Shown piece after piece: positions 38,862 to 50,000 of a stretch of DNA of 64,000 nt. The notes beneath the pieces were generated by a model, which searched no databases, had not been told where the DNA came from, and saw nothing but the letters and a program-made list of their open reading frames with translations. Source of the DNA: Drosophila pseudoobscura. Taxonomy: Eukaryota > Arthropoda > Insecta > Diptera > Drosophilidae. The stretch is taken from contig NC_046683.1 in the NCBI RefSeq assembly GCF_009870125.1, positions 17,059,001-17,123,000 on the forward strand. Direction: 5' to 3'. Position 1 is the first letter of the stretch, and each line of letters starts with the position of its first letter. The position numbers were made by a program, and so were the translations under genes.

Positions 38862-40003
38862 CTACTTGAAGAGCAGAGGCAACCTGCAGTGAGGCTCCGT
38901 CTGACTGGGATTGTCCGAATAGAGCGACATGGTCCTAGCGGTGAGATCGAAAATGCCAACGGCAATGGTTTTGACCACCTCGTCACAGCTGCCATTCTCG
39001 CGCCACACGCAATACAATCCCCCAGAGACATCGCCCAGCATGTGGCGCACATCCTGCTCGCTCGATGGCGGCTTGTAGGTGCCGAACGCCTGCATTCGCG
39101 ACACGCTGGACTCGACCATCAGAGCGTTGGCCTGATCCTGGTGAATGCGATCGAATCTAGGATCGAATCGAGAATTACTCAAGCTGCGCTAATGACTACT
39201 GGTAGGTCTCTGGTACTCACTGATTCACATGGTAGTTATGATTACCCAAGGGTATCTCCTTGATGTTCAAAAGCGACTCATTCTTACGGTCTGGCGAAGG
39301 CGCCATCTCCACATTGTAGAACATCTGGCGGGGATCGCTGTGAAATCAAGGAACACGAAAACTGCAGACTGTTGACCGTTGACCAAAGTACCTTTGATAC
39401 TCACGCCAAAAAGGTAAAGTTAATGGAGCAGGCATCGGCTGCTCCCACACCTGCGTCCCTGAGCACCCTAAAAGCATCGTCCACATTGCTGGTGGCCAGC
39501 AGGGCTCGTGTCAAGAAGTGTCTCGCTAAAAAGCATTAAAGCAAACCCTCATTAAAGGTCTCTTATCTTATCCCATCGAAAGGAGTACACTCACGTGTCT
39601 TGCCACTGCGCAACAGCTCCGCACTGATCGTATTGATGGTGAAGACCAGGCCATGGTAATTCTGATTCATGGTGTAGCCGGGCAAGTATCCGGCGTAGCA
39701 CAGGGACATAAAGTGCTCCTCCTTGACATTGTATTTGCCCTGCGGCTTGTCGCTGATGATGTGCGCGTCAACAAAATAGTAATGATTGAGGGTCTCCGTC
39801 AGGGCATCCTCGGTGTGGCCCAACAGTCGCTATAAACGAGACGTTGCACTGTATTAAAGCAATCTTCTGGGGCTCCTCTAGGCATTACCTACGCTATTCT
39901 TTTGGTTGACAATGATTGTGGAGCAGCCAGTCGGCTGGTTATTGTTGCGCGGCTGAAGCTTCAATGCCTGCGGCAAGATGTCGTCAAGGTGCAGCAGAAA
40001 GAG
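38862..40003 (-). pseudogene. t: tan (beta-alanyl-bioamine hydrolase) 5'-truncated copy
   Basis: Tan cleaves carcinine and N-beta-alanyl-dopamine in photoreceptors and cuticle. Minus-strand exons follow in order with GT-AG borders. The first is 40003-39893 (LFLLHLDDILPQALK...PTGCSTIIVNQKNS). The next begins RLLGHTEDALTETLNHYYF and ends LLRSGKT, with a donor near 39594. Then come an exon with RHFLTRALLATSNVDDAF (about 39537-39398), one with SPDRKNESLLNIKEIPLG (about 39337-39216), and a last exon from about 39157 ending LPLLFK at 38862. The Gly-Cys autocleavage site in PTGCSTI is present. The first exons and the start codon are missing: the copy begins in the intron before the cleavage-site exon and its 5' end is replaced by the next array unit. 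It cannot encode a normal Tan proenzyme. Confidence 0.8.
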
Positions 40004-40730
40004 CTAAAAAGCAATATGATAAACGTTTTAAAAACAAAATTAAATATATATATTAAAGTATAACACCGTACGTCTGCTAATCTCTTTATTTATAAGATTC
40101 TTTACTGGTGTATATGGAAATCGTTCAGATATTTTGAAAATAACAAGCCGCCCATAAAATTGTATTCATTCAAATAGTAACCACTCAACTTAACAACTCG
40201 TCATCATCAGCGATCTTTTCTTTTTCCCTGAAGAACATGTGTCCGACTCGAACTACACAGAAAGCGACAGAAGTAACGAAACTCCTGGTGCTAAAAAATG
40301 AAGCTAGGAAGCCGCAAAGGAGCTACCTTTACAAAGCCAGTGCTGCCAATGCGGGGACAGAAAATATATGTTGTTGTCGCCGGCTTTGTCAATCGGAATA
40401 GGCCATAGGAACATTTGTTCACATATTGTCAACAAATCAGGCAGTTAATAGTCAGTTGAGTGAGTGTTCTGTGTAAAAATTCAGAAAATAGAAAAAACTT
40501 TCAATAAAACGCCTAAGTTCGCTGTATTTTCAGTAGTAATTTCGAACTGGATGGTTCGCATCCTCCCTGAAGAAAGCAACGCGTGCGTGGATTCTGCCGA
40601 AAACCAATCCAAGAAGTGAAAAGTGAACAAATTGCACTGTAATTCGAATTCCTTTCTTCAATTAGTGCACATACGTATGTATTTATTGTGTGAAAATCAG
40701 AATCAGTGAGAATCCCAATGTTCTATCAGA

Positions 40731-41132
40731 ATGAACGGTCAGAATCGCAAGAGGGAGTGGCAAGCTGGGCGCGGTGAGGATCTCACCCCCGACGACCGTA
40801 TTGAACTGATTGCCGAGTTGATGGCTAAACTAGACGGCGTCAATTTCGTCGCCGACTTTTTACACATCCGTCGACTGAAACTGCTGATCACCGACTGCCT
40901 GCCCGACCGCAAGGAGCAGCTGCTACGCATTCTCATAGGCTATGTGAACCGACCCCCCAGCCCGGCCACAACTAGCTACGCCAAAATTGTGAGTCTCCTC
41001 AGCAACGACTTTGGTTCCCTGATGGTCGACTGCATCCGCGCCCTGAGGGCGGTCCAAGAGAAGGCACTCATCGATGGCAAGTGGGACAACGCGCGCGGCC
41101 TGGAGTACTTCTTAGCCGAGCTAAGCAAGTGA
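40731..41132 (+). CDS. CBP80-derived 133-aa protein, array copy 2
   Basis: Intact 133 codons. It differs from the copy at 37803 by one residue (L94F) and by silent changes at R74 and L97. It lies convergent to the truncated hydrolase copy in this unit. The 3' flank has the short form of the CACGAGCCTAA repeat, as at the 14.6 kb locus. Confidence 0.75.
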   Translation: MNGQNRKREWQAGRGEDLTPDDRIELIAELMAKLDGVNFVADFLHIRRLKLLITDCLPDRKEQLLRILIGYVNRPPSPATTSYAKIVSLLSNDFGSLMVDCIRALRAVQEKALIDGKWDNARGLEYFLAELSK

Positions 41133-41350
41133 CTTAGCATAGAAGGGCCCTGGCTGTGCAGTTTGATCACTGCACTGCCCCTGTTCTTCCACGATACGTT
41201 GCACATATCAAACTCTCGGTAAACAAAACGTAGCATATTCAATAACACGAGCCTAAGACACGAGGCTAACAAACGAGCCTAATAAACGAAGAATCTAGGC
41301 AACGATATTGGTGCACTTTAAGAATTTATTTTATGTACTACTCGTATTAT

Positions 41351-42412
41351 TATTTATTGAACAGAAATTCGCCACCATCCAGCCCCGCAACCCACTCGAC
41401 AATCCGTTTGAAGAACTCGGCGTCGACCAGCTCAATGATCCGCACGTTCTCAGGATACTTTTCCCGCTCCCGCAGATGATCGAGCACCATCTGGCCGCGT
41501 GTATGCGTGCCACGCAGGTCCACTGTGGCATGCCACGTACTTTGCTTCCGCACGAGCCGGTCCCCGAAGAGCCAAACTGCCACCACAATAGCATCGCAGG
41601 GATTCCACGTGTCGATCCCATACTGTTCCATCATGGGCAGCCACTGGGCGCTCTCCACGCGGTTCAGCAGTGTGATGGCCGAATGCTGGACGGCCGCCGC
41701 TCTGACCGCGAACTGCTCCAGGCGCCAATTCTACGCGGCAACAGAAACAAAATGAATTATGTACCTTCTATCCGGAGGGAGCTCTCTTCTCGGACTCTTC
41801 TACTCACAATGTGTATGTTGAAACGCTCTGGAAGACAAGCCTCCCAGGGCAGAATGGTGATCGGACAGTGTGTCTTGAGCAGCACGGCATGTGCGGCCTC
41901 CGGATCGGAATGGAAGTTAAACTCTGCCGAACGCGAGGAGTTGCCCACGCCCTGATAGTTGCCGCCCATGATGTAGAGGTCCCTCAACTGCTGGCCGAAC
42001 TCTTCACCGTACATCGTGAAGCCGAGGGACAGATTGGTCAGAGGCCACACCGCGAACACAGTGATCTGTTTGGGTCGCTGGCGGCATAGCTTGTAAATGG
42101 CGGTCACCGCATGCTCCGCCTGCACGATGCTCTCTAGCGACTCCTCGCTGTCACACGCCGCCAGACAGTCGCCGAAGCCGTCGCATCCATGGAAATACTT
42201 TTTGTCATCTTCGCTGCAGCTTATCAGAGGCTCCACGGCCCCCAGATAGATGGGCACCTGGAATCACACCAAACACCATATGCACATGCTCTCTTTTCCC
42301 TGTACTCGTACTCGTGCTCGTGTACTCACATCTAGTCTGTCGCTGGCGTTGGGGATGCGTCGCATGTTGCGCGCCTCATGCTCGCGGGTGGTGTTGCCGC
42401 ATAGTCGCTATT
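41351..42412 (-). pseudogene. Nucleoside hydrolase, 5'-truncated near-identical copy
   Basis: Reverse complement of 13343-14385 with introns kept: exon 3 about 41731-41351, exon 2 42257-41808, and only the last part of exon 1 (from about 42412). The start codon and the Asp signature DCDGGSDDAW are gone, so no active enzyme can result. The visible coding difference is G to W in the conserved GPLTN motif (here WPLTN). The near identity marks it as a recent copy. Confidence 0.85.
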
Positions 42413-43486
42413 ACGGCCTATGGAGCCAAGAGCGACTCTATCCAGTCGTTCTTTTTATGCATTTTCGAATTTGTGTATCGAGCTAGAAATCAGCTGAGAA
42501 ACTAGTAGTTATCGTTTTATCGTATGTAAAACTTATTTTCATTTGTGTTTGAAATGCCTGAAAAGGACGCTGCGGATGGTTACTCTCGGCAAAAGAGTCT
42601 GAGCTTAATTTTCTAGACTTCGTAATGGTATGCTTCGTATTATTGGACATTTTTTTCTACATTTTCCAGTGGACTTGTAGATACGATATACGGCGAATAT
42701 ATTGATAAGGATATTAATATGGATATAACATCAATGGAACTACTTTTCTGAATTTGGGCTTAATCGACTATAATTTTCTGTTGGCTCAGGATGTTAGATC
42801 AAATATATCCGCGACTTTTGATTATACTTATCGATGTACAGGGAGCTGCGAAGACAATATCGGTACTTTTGAGCGATAGTCGGATCGAATCCGGAGGTTA
42901 TATGCCTTTATTTTGAAAATAACAAGCCGCCCATAAAATTGTATTCATTCAAATAGTAACCACTCAACTTAACAACTCGTCATCATCAGCGATCTTTTCT
43001 TTTTCCCTGAAGAACATGTGTCCGACTCGAACTACACAGAAAGCGACAGAAGTAACGAAACTCCTGGTGCTAAAAAATGAAGCTAGGAAGCCGCAAAGGA
43101 GCTACCTTTACAAAGCCAGTGCTGCCAATGCGGGGGCAGAAAATATATATTGTTTTCGCCGGCTTTGTCAATCGGAATAGGCCATAGGAACATTTTTTCA
43201 CATATTGTCAACAAATCAGGCAGTTAATAGTCAGTTCAGTGAGTGTTCTGTGTAAAAATTGAGAAACTAGAAAAAACTTACAATAAAACGCCTAAGTTAG
43301 CTGTATTTTCAGTAGTAATTTTGAACTGGATGGCTCGTGTCCTCCCGGAAAAAAACAACGCGTGCGTGGCTTCTGCCGAAGACCAATCCAAGAATTAATT
43401 CGAATTCCTTTCTTCCATTAGTGCACATACGTATGTATTTATTATCTGAAAATCAGAATCAGTGAGAATCCCAATGTTCTATCAGA

Positions 43487-43888
43487 ATGAACGGTCATCA
43501 TCGCAAGAGGAAGTGGCAAGCTCGGCGCGGTGAGGATCTCACCCCCGACGACCGTATTGAACTGATTGCCGAGTTGATGGCTAAACTAGACGGCGTCAAT
43601 TTCGTCGCGGACTTTTTCCGCATCCGTCGACTGAAACTGCTGATCACCGACTGCCTGCCCGACCACAAGGAGCAGCTGCTACGCATTCTCATAGGCTATG
43701 TGAACCGGCCCCCCAGCCCGGCCACAGCTAGCTACGCCCGAATTGTGGTTCTCCTCAGCAACGACTTCTATCTCCTGATGGTCGACTGCATCCGCGCCCT
43801 GATGGAAGTCTACCAGATGGCACTCATCGATGGCAAGTGGCAGAACGCGCGCGGCCTGGAGTGCTTCTTCTCCGAGCTAAGCAAGTGA
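43487..43888 (+). CDS. CBP80-derived 133-aa protein, divergent array copy 3
   Basis: Intact 133 codons. Compared with the copy at 37803 I count 22 replaced residues: Q4H, N5H, E9K, G13R, L44F, H45R, R60H, T81A, K85R, S88V, L94F, G95Y, S96L, R106M, A107E, Q109Y, E110Q, K111M, D119Q, Y126C, L128F and A129S. Only two silent codons differ (A41, L97). Twelve of the 22 lie between residues 81 and 119, the segment matching the second and third helical pairs of the CBP80 fold. The hydrophobic helix core and WxNAR...F.ELSK end are kept. Several changes are multi-base within a codon, so conversion from another paralogue is an alternative to selection. Confidence 0.75.
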   Translation: MNGHHRKRKWQARRGEDLTPDDRIELIAELMAKLDGVNFVADFFRIRRLKLLITDCLPDHKEQLLRILIGYVNRPPSPATASYARIVVLLSNDFYLLMVDCIRALMEVYQMALIDGKWQNARGLECFFSELSK

Positions 43889-43999
43889 CATAGCAGAGAA
43901 GGGCCCTGGCTATGCAGTTTGATCACTGCGCTGCCCCTGTTCGGCCAGGATACGTTGTACATATCAAACTCTCGGTAAACAAAACGTAGCATATTCAAT

Positions 44000-44321
44000 A
44001 ACACGAACCTAAGACACGAGCATAACACACGAGATTAACACTCGATCCTAACGCACGAGCAACACACGATCCTAACGCACGAGCGACGCACGAGCCTAAT
44101 AAACGAAGAACCAGCTCGACGATACGCACATTCCCAGGAAAGATCCAAGCAAACTCTTTGGACCTGAAGAAGCCTCACCTGGGATAAACTAGAGCAGCAG
44201 CACTGTGATCTGTTTATTGCCGAAGCCGTCGCGTCCTTGGAAATATTTTGTCATCTTCGCTGCCGCTAACCAGGGGCTCCATGGCCCCCAGGTAGATGGG
44301 CGCCTGGAATCACACCACACA
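44000..44321. repeat. Minisatellite and hydrolase remnant of unit 3
   Basis: The CACGAGCCTAA-type repeat (44000-44106) is followed by the same doubly deleted minus-strand hydrolase remnant as at 38421-38630. Confidence 0.7.
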
Positions 44322-44545
44322 TAGGACGAGTGGGGAAATTATCCACATGCACATGCCCCCCTGTACTAACATCTTGGCTCACTCAAATTTCACAATTTTA
44401 TTTTAAAGAGTGTGAGGTTTTAGATTGGCTAAGGACCCAACGAAAGGTTGGATCAAGCTCAAACTGTCATTTGATTATGTTTATTAAACATACGAGTAAA
44501 ATCTGCGTCCAACAAAGGCGGGGGGCGGGGGTGTGTGCATTAAAG

Positions 44546-44637
44546 CTACTTGAAGAGCAGAGGCAACCTGCAGTGAGGCTCCGTCTGACTGGGATTGTCC
44601 GAATAGAGCGACATGGTCCTAGCGGTGAGATCGAAAA
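44546..44637 (-). pseudogene. t: tan 3' end fragment, cut by a LINE
   Basis: Only the last roughly 30 codons of tan remain (FDLTARTMSLYSDNP to LPLLFK). The sequence leaves tan at GAGATCGAAAA and enters the LOA-type LINE. Confidence 0.8.
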
Positions 44638-44638
44638 A

Positions 44639-45152
44639 GTGCAACGACGATCCAACCCTAAGGTGGCTGACGCGTACGGTCTGCCAACTGGAGGCTATGT
44701 GGGAGGGGGCCAAGCTGAAGGTTGTGGACCGGGAGCTTATCCCGTCCAAGCCCAAGGCGAAGGTACTCTTCCCCATCACAATCCAGGGGGACCGAGCGCT
44801 GAAGCTCCTTCAGTGGCAAAACGCGGACGTGCCAACGACCGATTGGAGGATCCTACACATTGGTAGCCCACTACCCAACGAGGGGGGCCAATGTGTGATC
44901 CTCCAAATAAACAAGGAGGCAGAGGACCTGCTGTATCCCAAGTTCGGGAAGATGGCGTGGGGCATGGCTAGCGTCTACCTGCGCCTCAAAAAGCGCCACC
45001 CTGAGGGCAAGGACGCGCATACCCTGCAGGTAGGCGGGATGGAAAAGGACTTAGGTCTCGAGTCCATCGTGGAGGCCGCCCAGGGTCTTGCGCTTGAGGA
45101 CGAAGACGAGGAAGACGGTGACGTTAGCAGTCAACCCGTCGGATGCAAGTGA
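44639..45152 (+). pseudogene. LOA-type LINE ORF1, C-terminal part
   Basis: Open from the truncation point to a TGA at 45152. About 170 residues of the gag-like protein remain (TLRWLTRTVCQLEAMWEGAK on), ending in an acidic tail. It overlaps the ORF2 start by about 10 bases (ATGCAAGTGA), a usual LINE arrangement. No zinc knuckle is seen in what remains. Confidence 0.65.
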
Positions 45153-46360
45153 GCCAGCCACCCATGCTGAGTGTGCTGCAGCTCAAGTTGCATAAAAGCA
45201 AGATAGCGTCGGCGGAGCTCCTCATCGCCATGGAGCAAGGGCTCGCCGACATAGCTCTAGTCCAGGAGCCCTGGATTGCGACAGGCAATTCAGTGGCCGG
45301 ACTAAAGTCCTCAAATCACAACCTGTTCTACACAACATCGGTAAGCAGGAACAGAACCGTCGTACTCGTACGAAAGGGAATCCAGGCTTACCTTATGTCT
45401 CATTACAGCACGGATGACCTGACGGTTGTGATTCTGGAAAGTGAGGAAAAGCGCCTTCTGGTGGCTTCCTGCTACATGGCTCACGACAGACCCGCACCAC
45501 CCGACGAACTCAGGAGCCTGGTGACAGAAGTCAGCACCAAAAACTATCAACTCGTCATCGGGACGGATGCCAATGCCAATGATAGAGGTGAGTCACTCTT
45601 AGACTTTATACTAGCAACTAATCTATATATAGCAAACGTCGGGAAGGAGCACACCTTCGTAGGTCCGACCTCATCCAACGTGCTAGACCTAACACTTGCA
45701 ACGGGAAACAGTACTACGGTATCTAGCTGGAGGGTCCTTGAAAGACCCTCCTTCTCAGATCACAAGTACATTCAGTTTAAGTGCGACTTCAAACATTCTT
45801 CGAAGGTCATAGTCTATAGAAACCCCCGAAATATAAACTGGGAAAAGTTTAAAAAGACAGTTACTTCGAAGCTCGCGAGTCCGGGCACAGTGAAATCCGC
45901 GGAGGACATAGAGAAGTCTCTAGAGACCCTATCCAACGCGTTGCTGGACGCCTACCACACATCGTGCAAACCCTCGAGGACGAAGAAGAGGTCCAAGCCA
46001 CTCTGGTGGAGCCGGGATCTCTCTCTTCAAAGGGACAACCTCAAGGAATTCTTTAAGATCGCCAAACAAGCGAACGAAGGGATCGTCTATGAGGAATACA
46101 GACTACTACTCAGGAGCTACAAGAAGGAAATACGTAAAGCACAACGGAACTTGTGGAGGACCTTCTGCTCCAACATCGAGAAAGTACCAGAAACCGCACG
46201 GCTACGGAAGCTGCTCTCTAAGCAGCCTACCATACAAAGCCAATTAAAGCTAGATGACGGACAGTGGAGAGAGGGCAGTGACGAAGCCCTAACAGCACTA
46301 ATGGAGGAACTTTTCCTGGTTGCACCGAGGTCGCTGATGCCAAAGAGCACCAGGACCTAG
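45143..46360 (+). pseudogene. LOA-type LINE ORF2, endonuclease part
   Basis: Starts MQVSQPPMLSVLQ. APE endonuclease motifs LVQEPW, GTDANAND and SDHKYIQF are present. The frame is lost near 46312. Reverse transcriptase motifs continue in another frame (APGLDGIFP, KDYRPISLTSF) to the BEL insertion at 46719 and resume after it (FVDISGAFNNV, GAPQGGVLCP). RNase H lies in the open frame 54407-55180. Confidence 0.7.
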
Positions 46361-46719
46361 CAACCGAGGAACAACACCCCCCAACAGATCTGTTGACCAC
46401 CAAGCGAATCCACTGGGCAATAGACTCCTTTGCGGGCACAAAAGCACCAGGACTTGACGGGATATTCCCAGCCATGATGCAGGCGATTACCCCATGGCTC
46501 TCCGCAATATTCACAGCTTGTATAAGTACTGGCTATATCCCTATCCAATGGAGAACCTCGAGAGTTGTCTTCCTCCCAAAGGCAGGAAAGTGCAGCCATG
46601 CGAGTCCCAAGGACTATAGACCGATAAGCCTTACCTCCTTTATATTAAAAACACTAGAAAAGCTGCTGGACTTACACATCAGGAATGAGGTAGGGGGACT
46701 GATGTCAACCAACCAACAT

Positions 46720-47050
46720 TGTTGCGTGACCTTCCATCCATGGCCACAATTATTAGTTATAGATGGAATTATGAATTATGAATTATGAATTATGAAGTCT
46801 AGTGTAAGTTAGGCTAGGGCAAAGCGGGAGCGCAATAAAAGCTCGCTCTCTCGCTCTTGGCGAATTCGCCCCGCTTTGCCACCGTAGGATAGCTAGAGTA
46901 AGAGATTTGAATTGTGAAGAAAATATAGTTGTTCGCCAACCTTGAAATAGATCGAGCGTATCAAGTTTTTCGCCCCGCCAAATAAATAATTTAAATTACA
47001 GCCACCCAAAGTTTTCGGTAACTGATTAGAAAAACTCTTCTAATTTTTCA
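46720..47050 (+). repeat. 5' LTR of the BEL element
   Basis: Begins TGTTGCGTGACC and ends AATTTTTCA, 331 bases. It contains a GAATTATGAATTATG tandem and an AATAAA. Confidence 0.9.
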
Positions 47051-50000
47051 TGGCGCCCCCGGGTGGACTGTAAAGTGAATTATAGGCAACAAAAAACAAG
47101 TGACAGTGACACAAGAAATTGCAGTATACATATGCAAACATATTCGTTGCCCGCGTCGTGTGTGTGTGCAATCGGCAATCAATTTTTGTAAAATATCATC
47201 GCGTCGGTCGCGCCAACAATAATTTTTGTGCAATTCTGCTACCGCCGAGGGATGCCCTGCGAAAAAGACAGGAAAGTAGCAGTTGGATTCAAAAATCCAA
47301 AAGAGGAATCAGAGGTATTTGTGCAGAAAATTGAAGGCTGAGCTAAAGACATTCAGATCTTTCTTTGAGGTGTCTTGTGCTGAATACATTGCACATCGCC
47401 TTCAATTCTAGGCACAGACGTATGATACATATATAGTAGAGCTTGATTGCATGCATTTTGTTATTAATTGCATAAATATAACTAAAAACATAAATACATA
47501 CATACATATCGACCCAAACAGACATACATATGTGAACCGCTATTTGGACGCAACAGTTATACATATGTACATACATACATACATCTTTCGTTTACTGCAA
47601 TCACTGTCAACGCCCCCCCCCCCCCCCCCCCCCCCATTTTATTTTGTTCTACCTTTCTCGTCGTTAGAACAAAGTTTGTTCGTTCGTTCACCCAAGCCAC
47701 GGCGTATAGAAAATATCCACACATACATACAAGCAGCAGCACCGGTGCATTATTTCGTTTTCGCTTTCGCTTCTCCACTGCTGCTTGCGTTGTATTTGTT
47801 GGGAGAATTTTCGTTGCCGCTCTTGAGCTTAACGGTGCGCCAAGTGACGTGCTACCCTACATCCAACGGGTATATTGTTTTCGGCTGTTACTTGCCAAGT
47901 GACGCGCTACCCTGTATCTAACGGGTATATTGTTTTCGGCTGTTACTTGCAACAACTCTTTCCCTTGATACCTCGTGCATCGACATTCAATTAAAATTCG
48001 TTTTCGATTATCGTTCTCGTTCAAAAATTTAAAATTAAAAAAAAAAAAAAAAAATATTAATAATAAATATATAAATAAAAACACAACCATTATGGCAGAA
48101 AAAAGTAAACCCACTCTTGAAGACTTAAAGATTAAGCTCAAAAGTAGAGTAAAAAGCATTCGCCGCTTAGAGGATCGATTAGATCAAGGGTCGATTCCTT
48201 TGCAATTACCGGAATTACAATGTAGATTAGATTGTTTGAATGCTTCAATTGAAAAGGCTAACCATTTGCAGGAGCAAATCGAGGATATAACAGGTGATGA
48301 TGCATATGCAGCCGAGTTGGAAGAGCTGATAATTGTCACCAAAGGAAAGATAATGTCGCTTATCGCCGCCTTTGATGCAGCAAGCGAGACGAAGCCAGTG
48401 TCTTCTTCAGCCCCAACTCATGCTAGACTTCCGAAATTGGCATTACCCAAATTTAGTGGTAAACACTCGGAATTCAAAAATTTCATTAGCCTTTTCGAAA
48501 GACTAGTCCATAGCGACAACAGCATACCGGTGATCGAAAAATTTAATCATTTGATTTCGTGCCTCTCTGATGAAGCATTAGGAACAATAAAGGCGTTCCA
48601 AGTCACCGAGGCAAATTATGAAAAGGCCATGGCTGGCCTAAAACGAGTGTATGACAACGATTATTTGATTTTCACGAATAATATTTCCACATTGTTCAAT
48701 CTGCCGAGAATGTCGCATCAATCTGCATCATCTCTAAGAACTCTAATCGATACTGTTTCGTCGATTTACGGATCGTTACTGTCGATCGGAGATGATACAA
48801 CAATTTCGAATGCAATGCTCATTCATCTCGTTTTAAACAGAGTCGACCCAGTGACGAAACAAAAGTGGGATGAACAGCTTACTTATGAGAAGTTGCCGCT
48901 TTGGTCCGACTTTGAGAAAGTCTTGAATCGTCGATACCAGCATCTGTCTGCTGAAGAATCGACCAAGCCAAGGCAAGACAAAGTCATGCCAAGCAAGCAA
49001 CATAATCGCAGTTCATTTGCTTGTTCTTCCACTTCCACCAACAGTAGAACTCAGCAAACTTGTAGCTACTGCAATTCAGGAGACCATGTAGTGTCAAATT
49101 GCCCTTCATTTTCGCGTCTCTCGGTGATGCAAAGGTTTGAGTTTGCTAAGTCGGCATCCCTATGCATTAATTGTCTGCGAAAAGGCCACGCTGTTGTAAA
49201 ATGCAAAGCCAATAAATGTCGAGTGTGCAGCCGCTCACATCATACATTATTGCATCGATACACAGTGTCGGCTAATAGTCTCGCGTTGCCACCACCCCAA
49301 GAGAGTCCTTCTCCTCCATCAAATCAGAATCAACCTTCCACGTCACATGTTTTGCATGCGACAGCGTTGGACAGGGTAATTCTGGCTACGTCGATCGTAA
49401 GCGTCCGAACTAAGAGCGGTGAACACATTCTGGCCAGAGCTCTGCTCGACTCTGGATCACAAACAAATTTCATTACCGAGGACCTCGCTAATCGCTTACA
49501 GATCCGTAGAGAGGAGTCCTGTATTAACTTGCTTGGAATTGGTGAATCTAATTCCCAAGTAAAGGATAAAATACACACAGTGGTGAAGTCGCGAATAAAT
49601 GGTAGTGAGTTCTCCTTTGATTTTTGGATCCTGAAATCAATTTCAGGTTATCACCCTGACCAGTCAGTGAATGTGACTGACTGGCGAATCCCAGAGAACC
49701 TACCACTGGCAGACCCTTATTTCTACAAGCCACAAAGAATAGATATGTTAATTGGAGCAGAATCGTTCTTTGAATTATTAGCTGTTGGTCAAATTAAACA
49801 AGGTCCTGACTTTCCAACTCTTCAGAAAACCCTTCTTGGTTGGGTTGTGTCGGGAAAATATGTTTCCAGGAGTTCTGCTCCTCAAATTACAAACAGTTTG
49901 AGTTGCAGTGAAGAGTTGCTAGTATCCATCGATAGGACCTTGAAAAAGTTTTGGTCACTGGAAGAAATGCCATCTACCAAGAAAATTGCCACACCTGAGC

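Larger units (their letters stand above)
37250..40130 (+). repeat. Array unit 1 (T type)
   Basis: Starts within the shared word CTCAACTTAACAACT and runs through the CBP80-like gene, a minisatellite, a small hydrolase remnant and a tan fragment, ending inside a tan intron. There TATTTTGAAAATAACAAGCC opens the next unit. It is essentially the same as the unit that resumes at 60186 apart from an internal tan deletion there. Confidence 0.85.
40131..42930 (+). repeat. Array unit 2 (N type)
   Basis: Matches the reverse complement of 13343-16095, with the two ends of that segment joined at 42412/42413. The CBP80-like gene portion resembles the T units, while the hydrolase portion is almost identical to the 13-14.4 kb locus. 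The unit is therefore a mosaic. Confidence 0.85.
42931..44637 (+). repeat. Array unit 3 (T type, cut short)
   Basis: Same order as unit 1 but it ends inside the last tan exon at 44637, where the LOA-type LINE begins. It carries the most diverged CBP80-like copy. Confidence 0.8.

Noticed and set aside
38646-39263. 205-codon plus-strand ORF, repeated at 44330 and 61446
   Set aside because: It is antisense to tan exons; the tan reading has family motifs and splice sites.
41308-41955. 215-codon plus-strand ORF starting MVHFKNLFYVLLVLLFIEQ (also at 13780-14427 on -)
   Set aside because: It is antisense to hydrolase exons 2-3; the apparent signal peptide comes from the AT-rich 3' UTR and no family is recognised.
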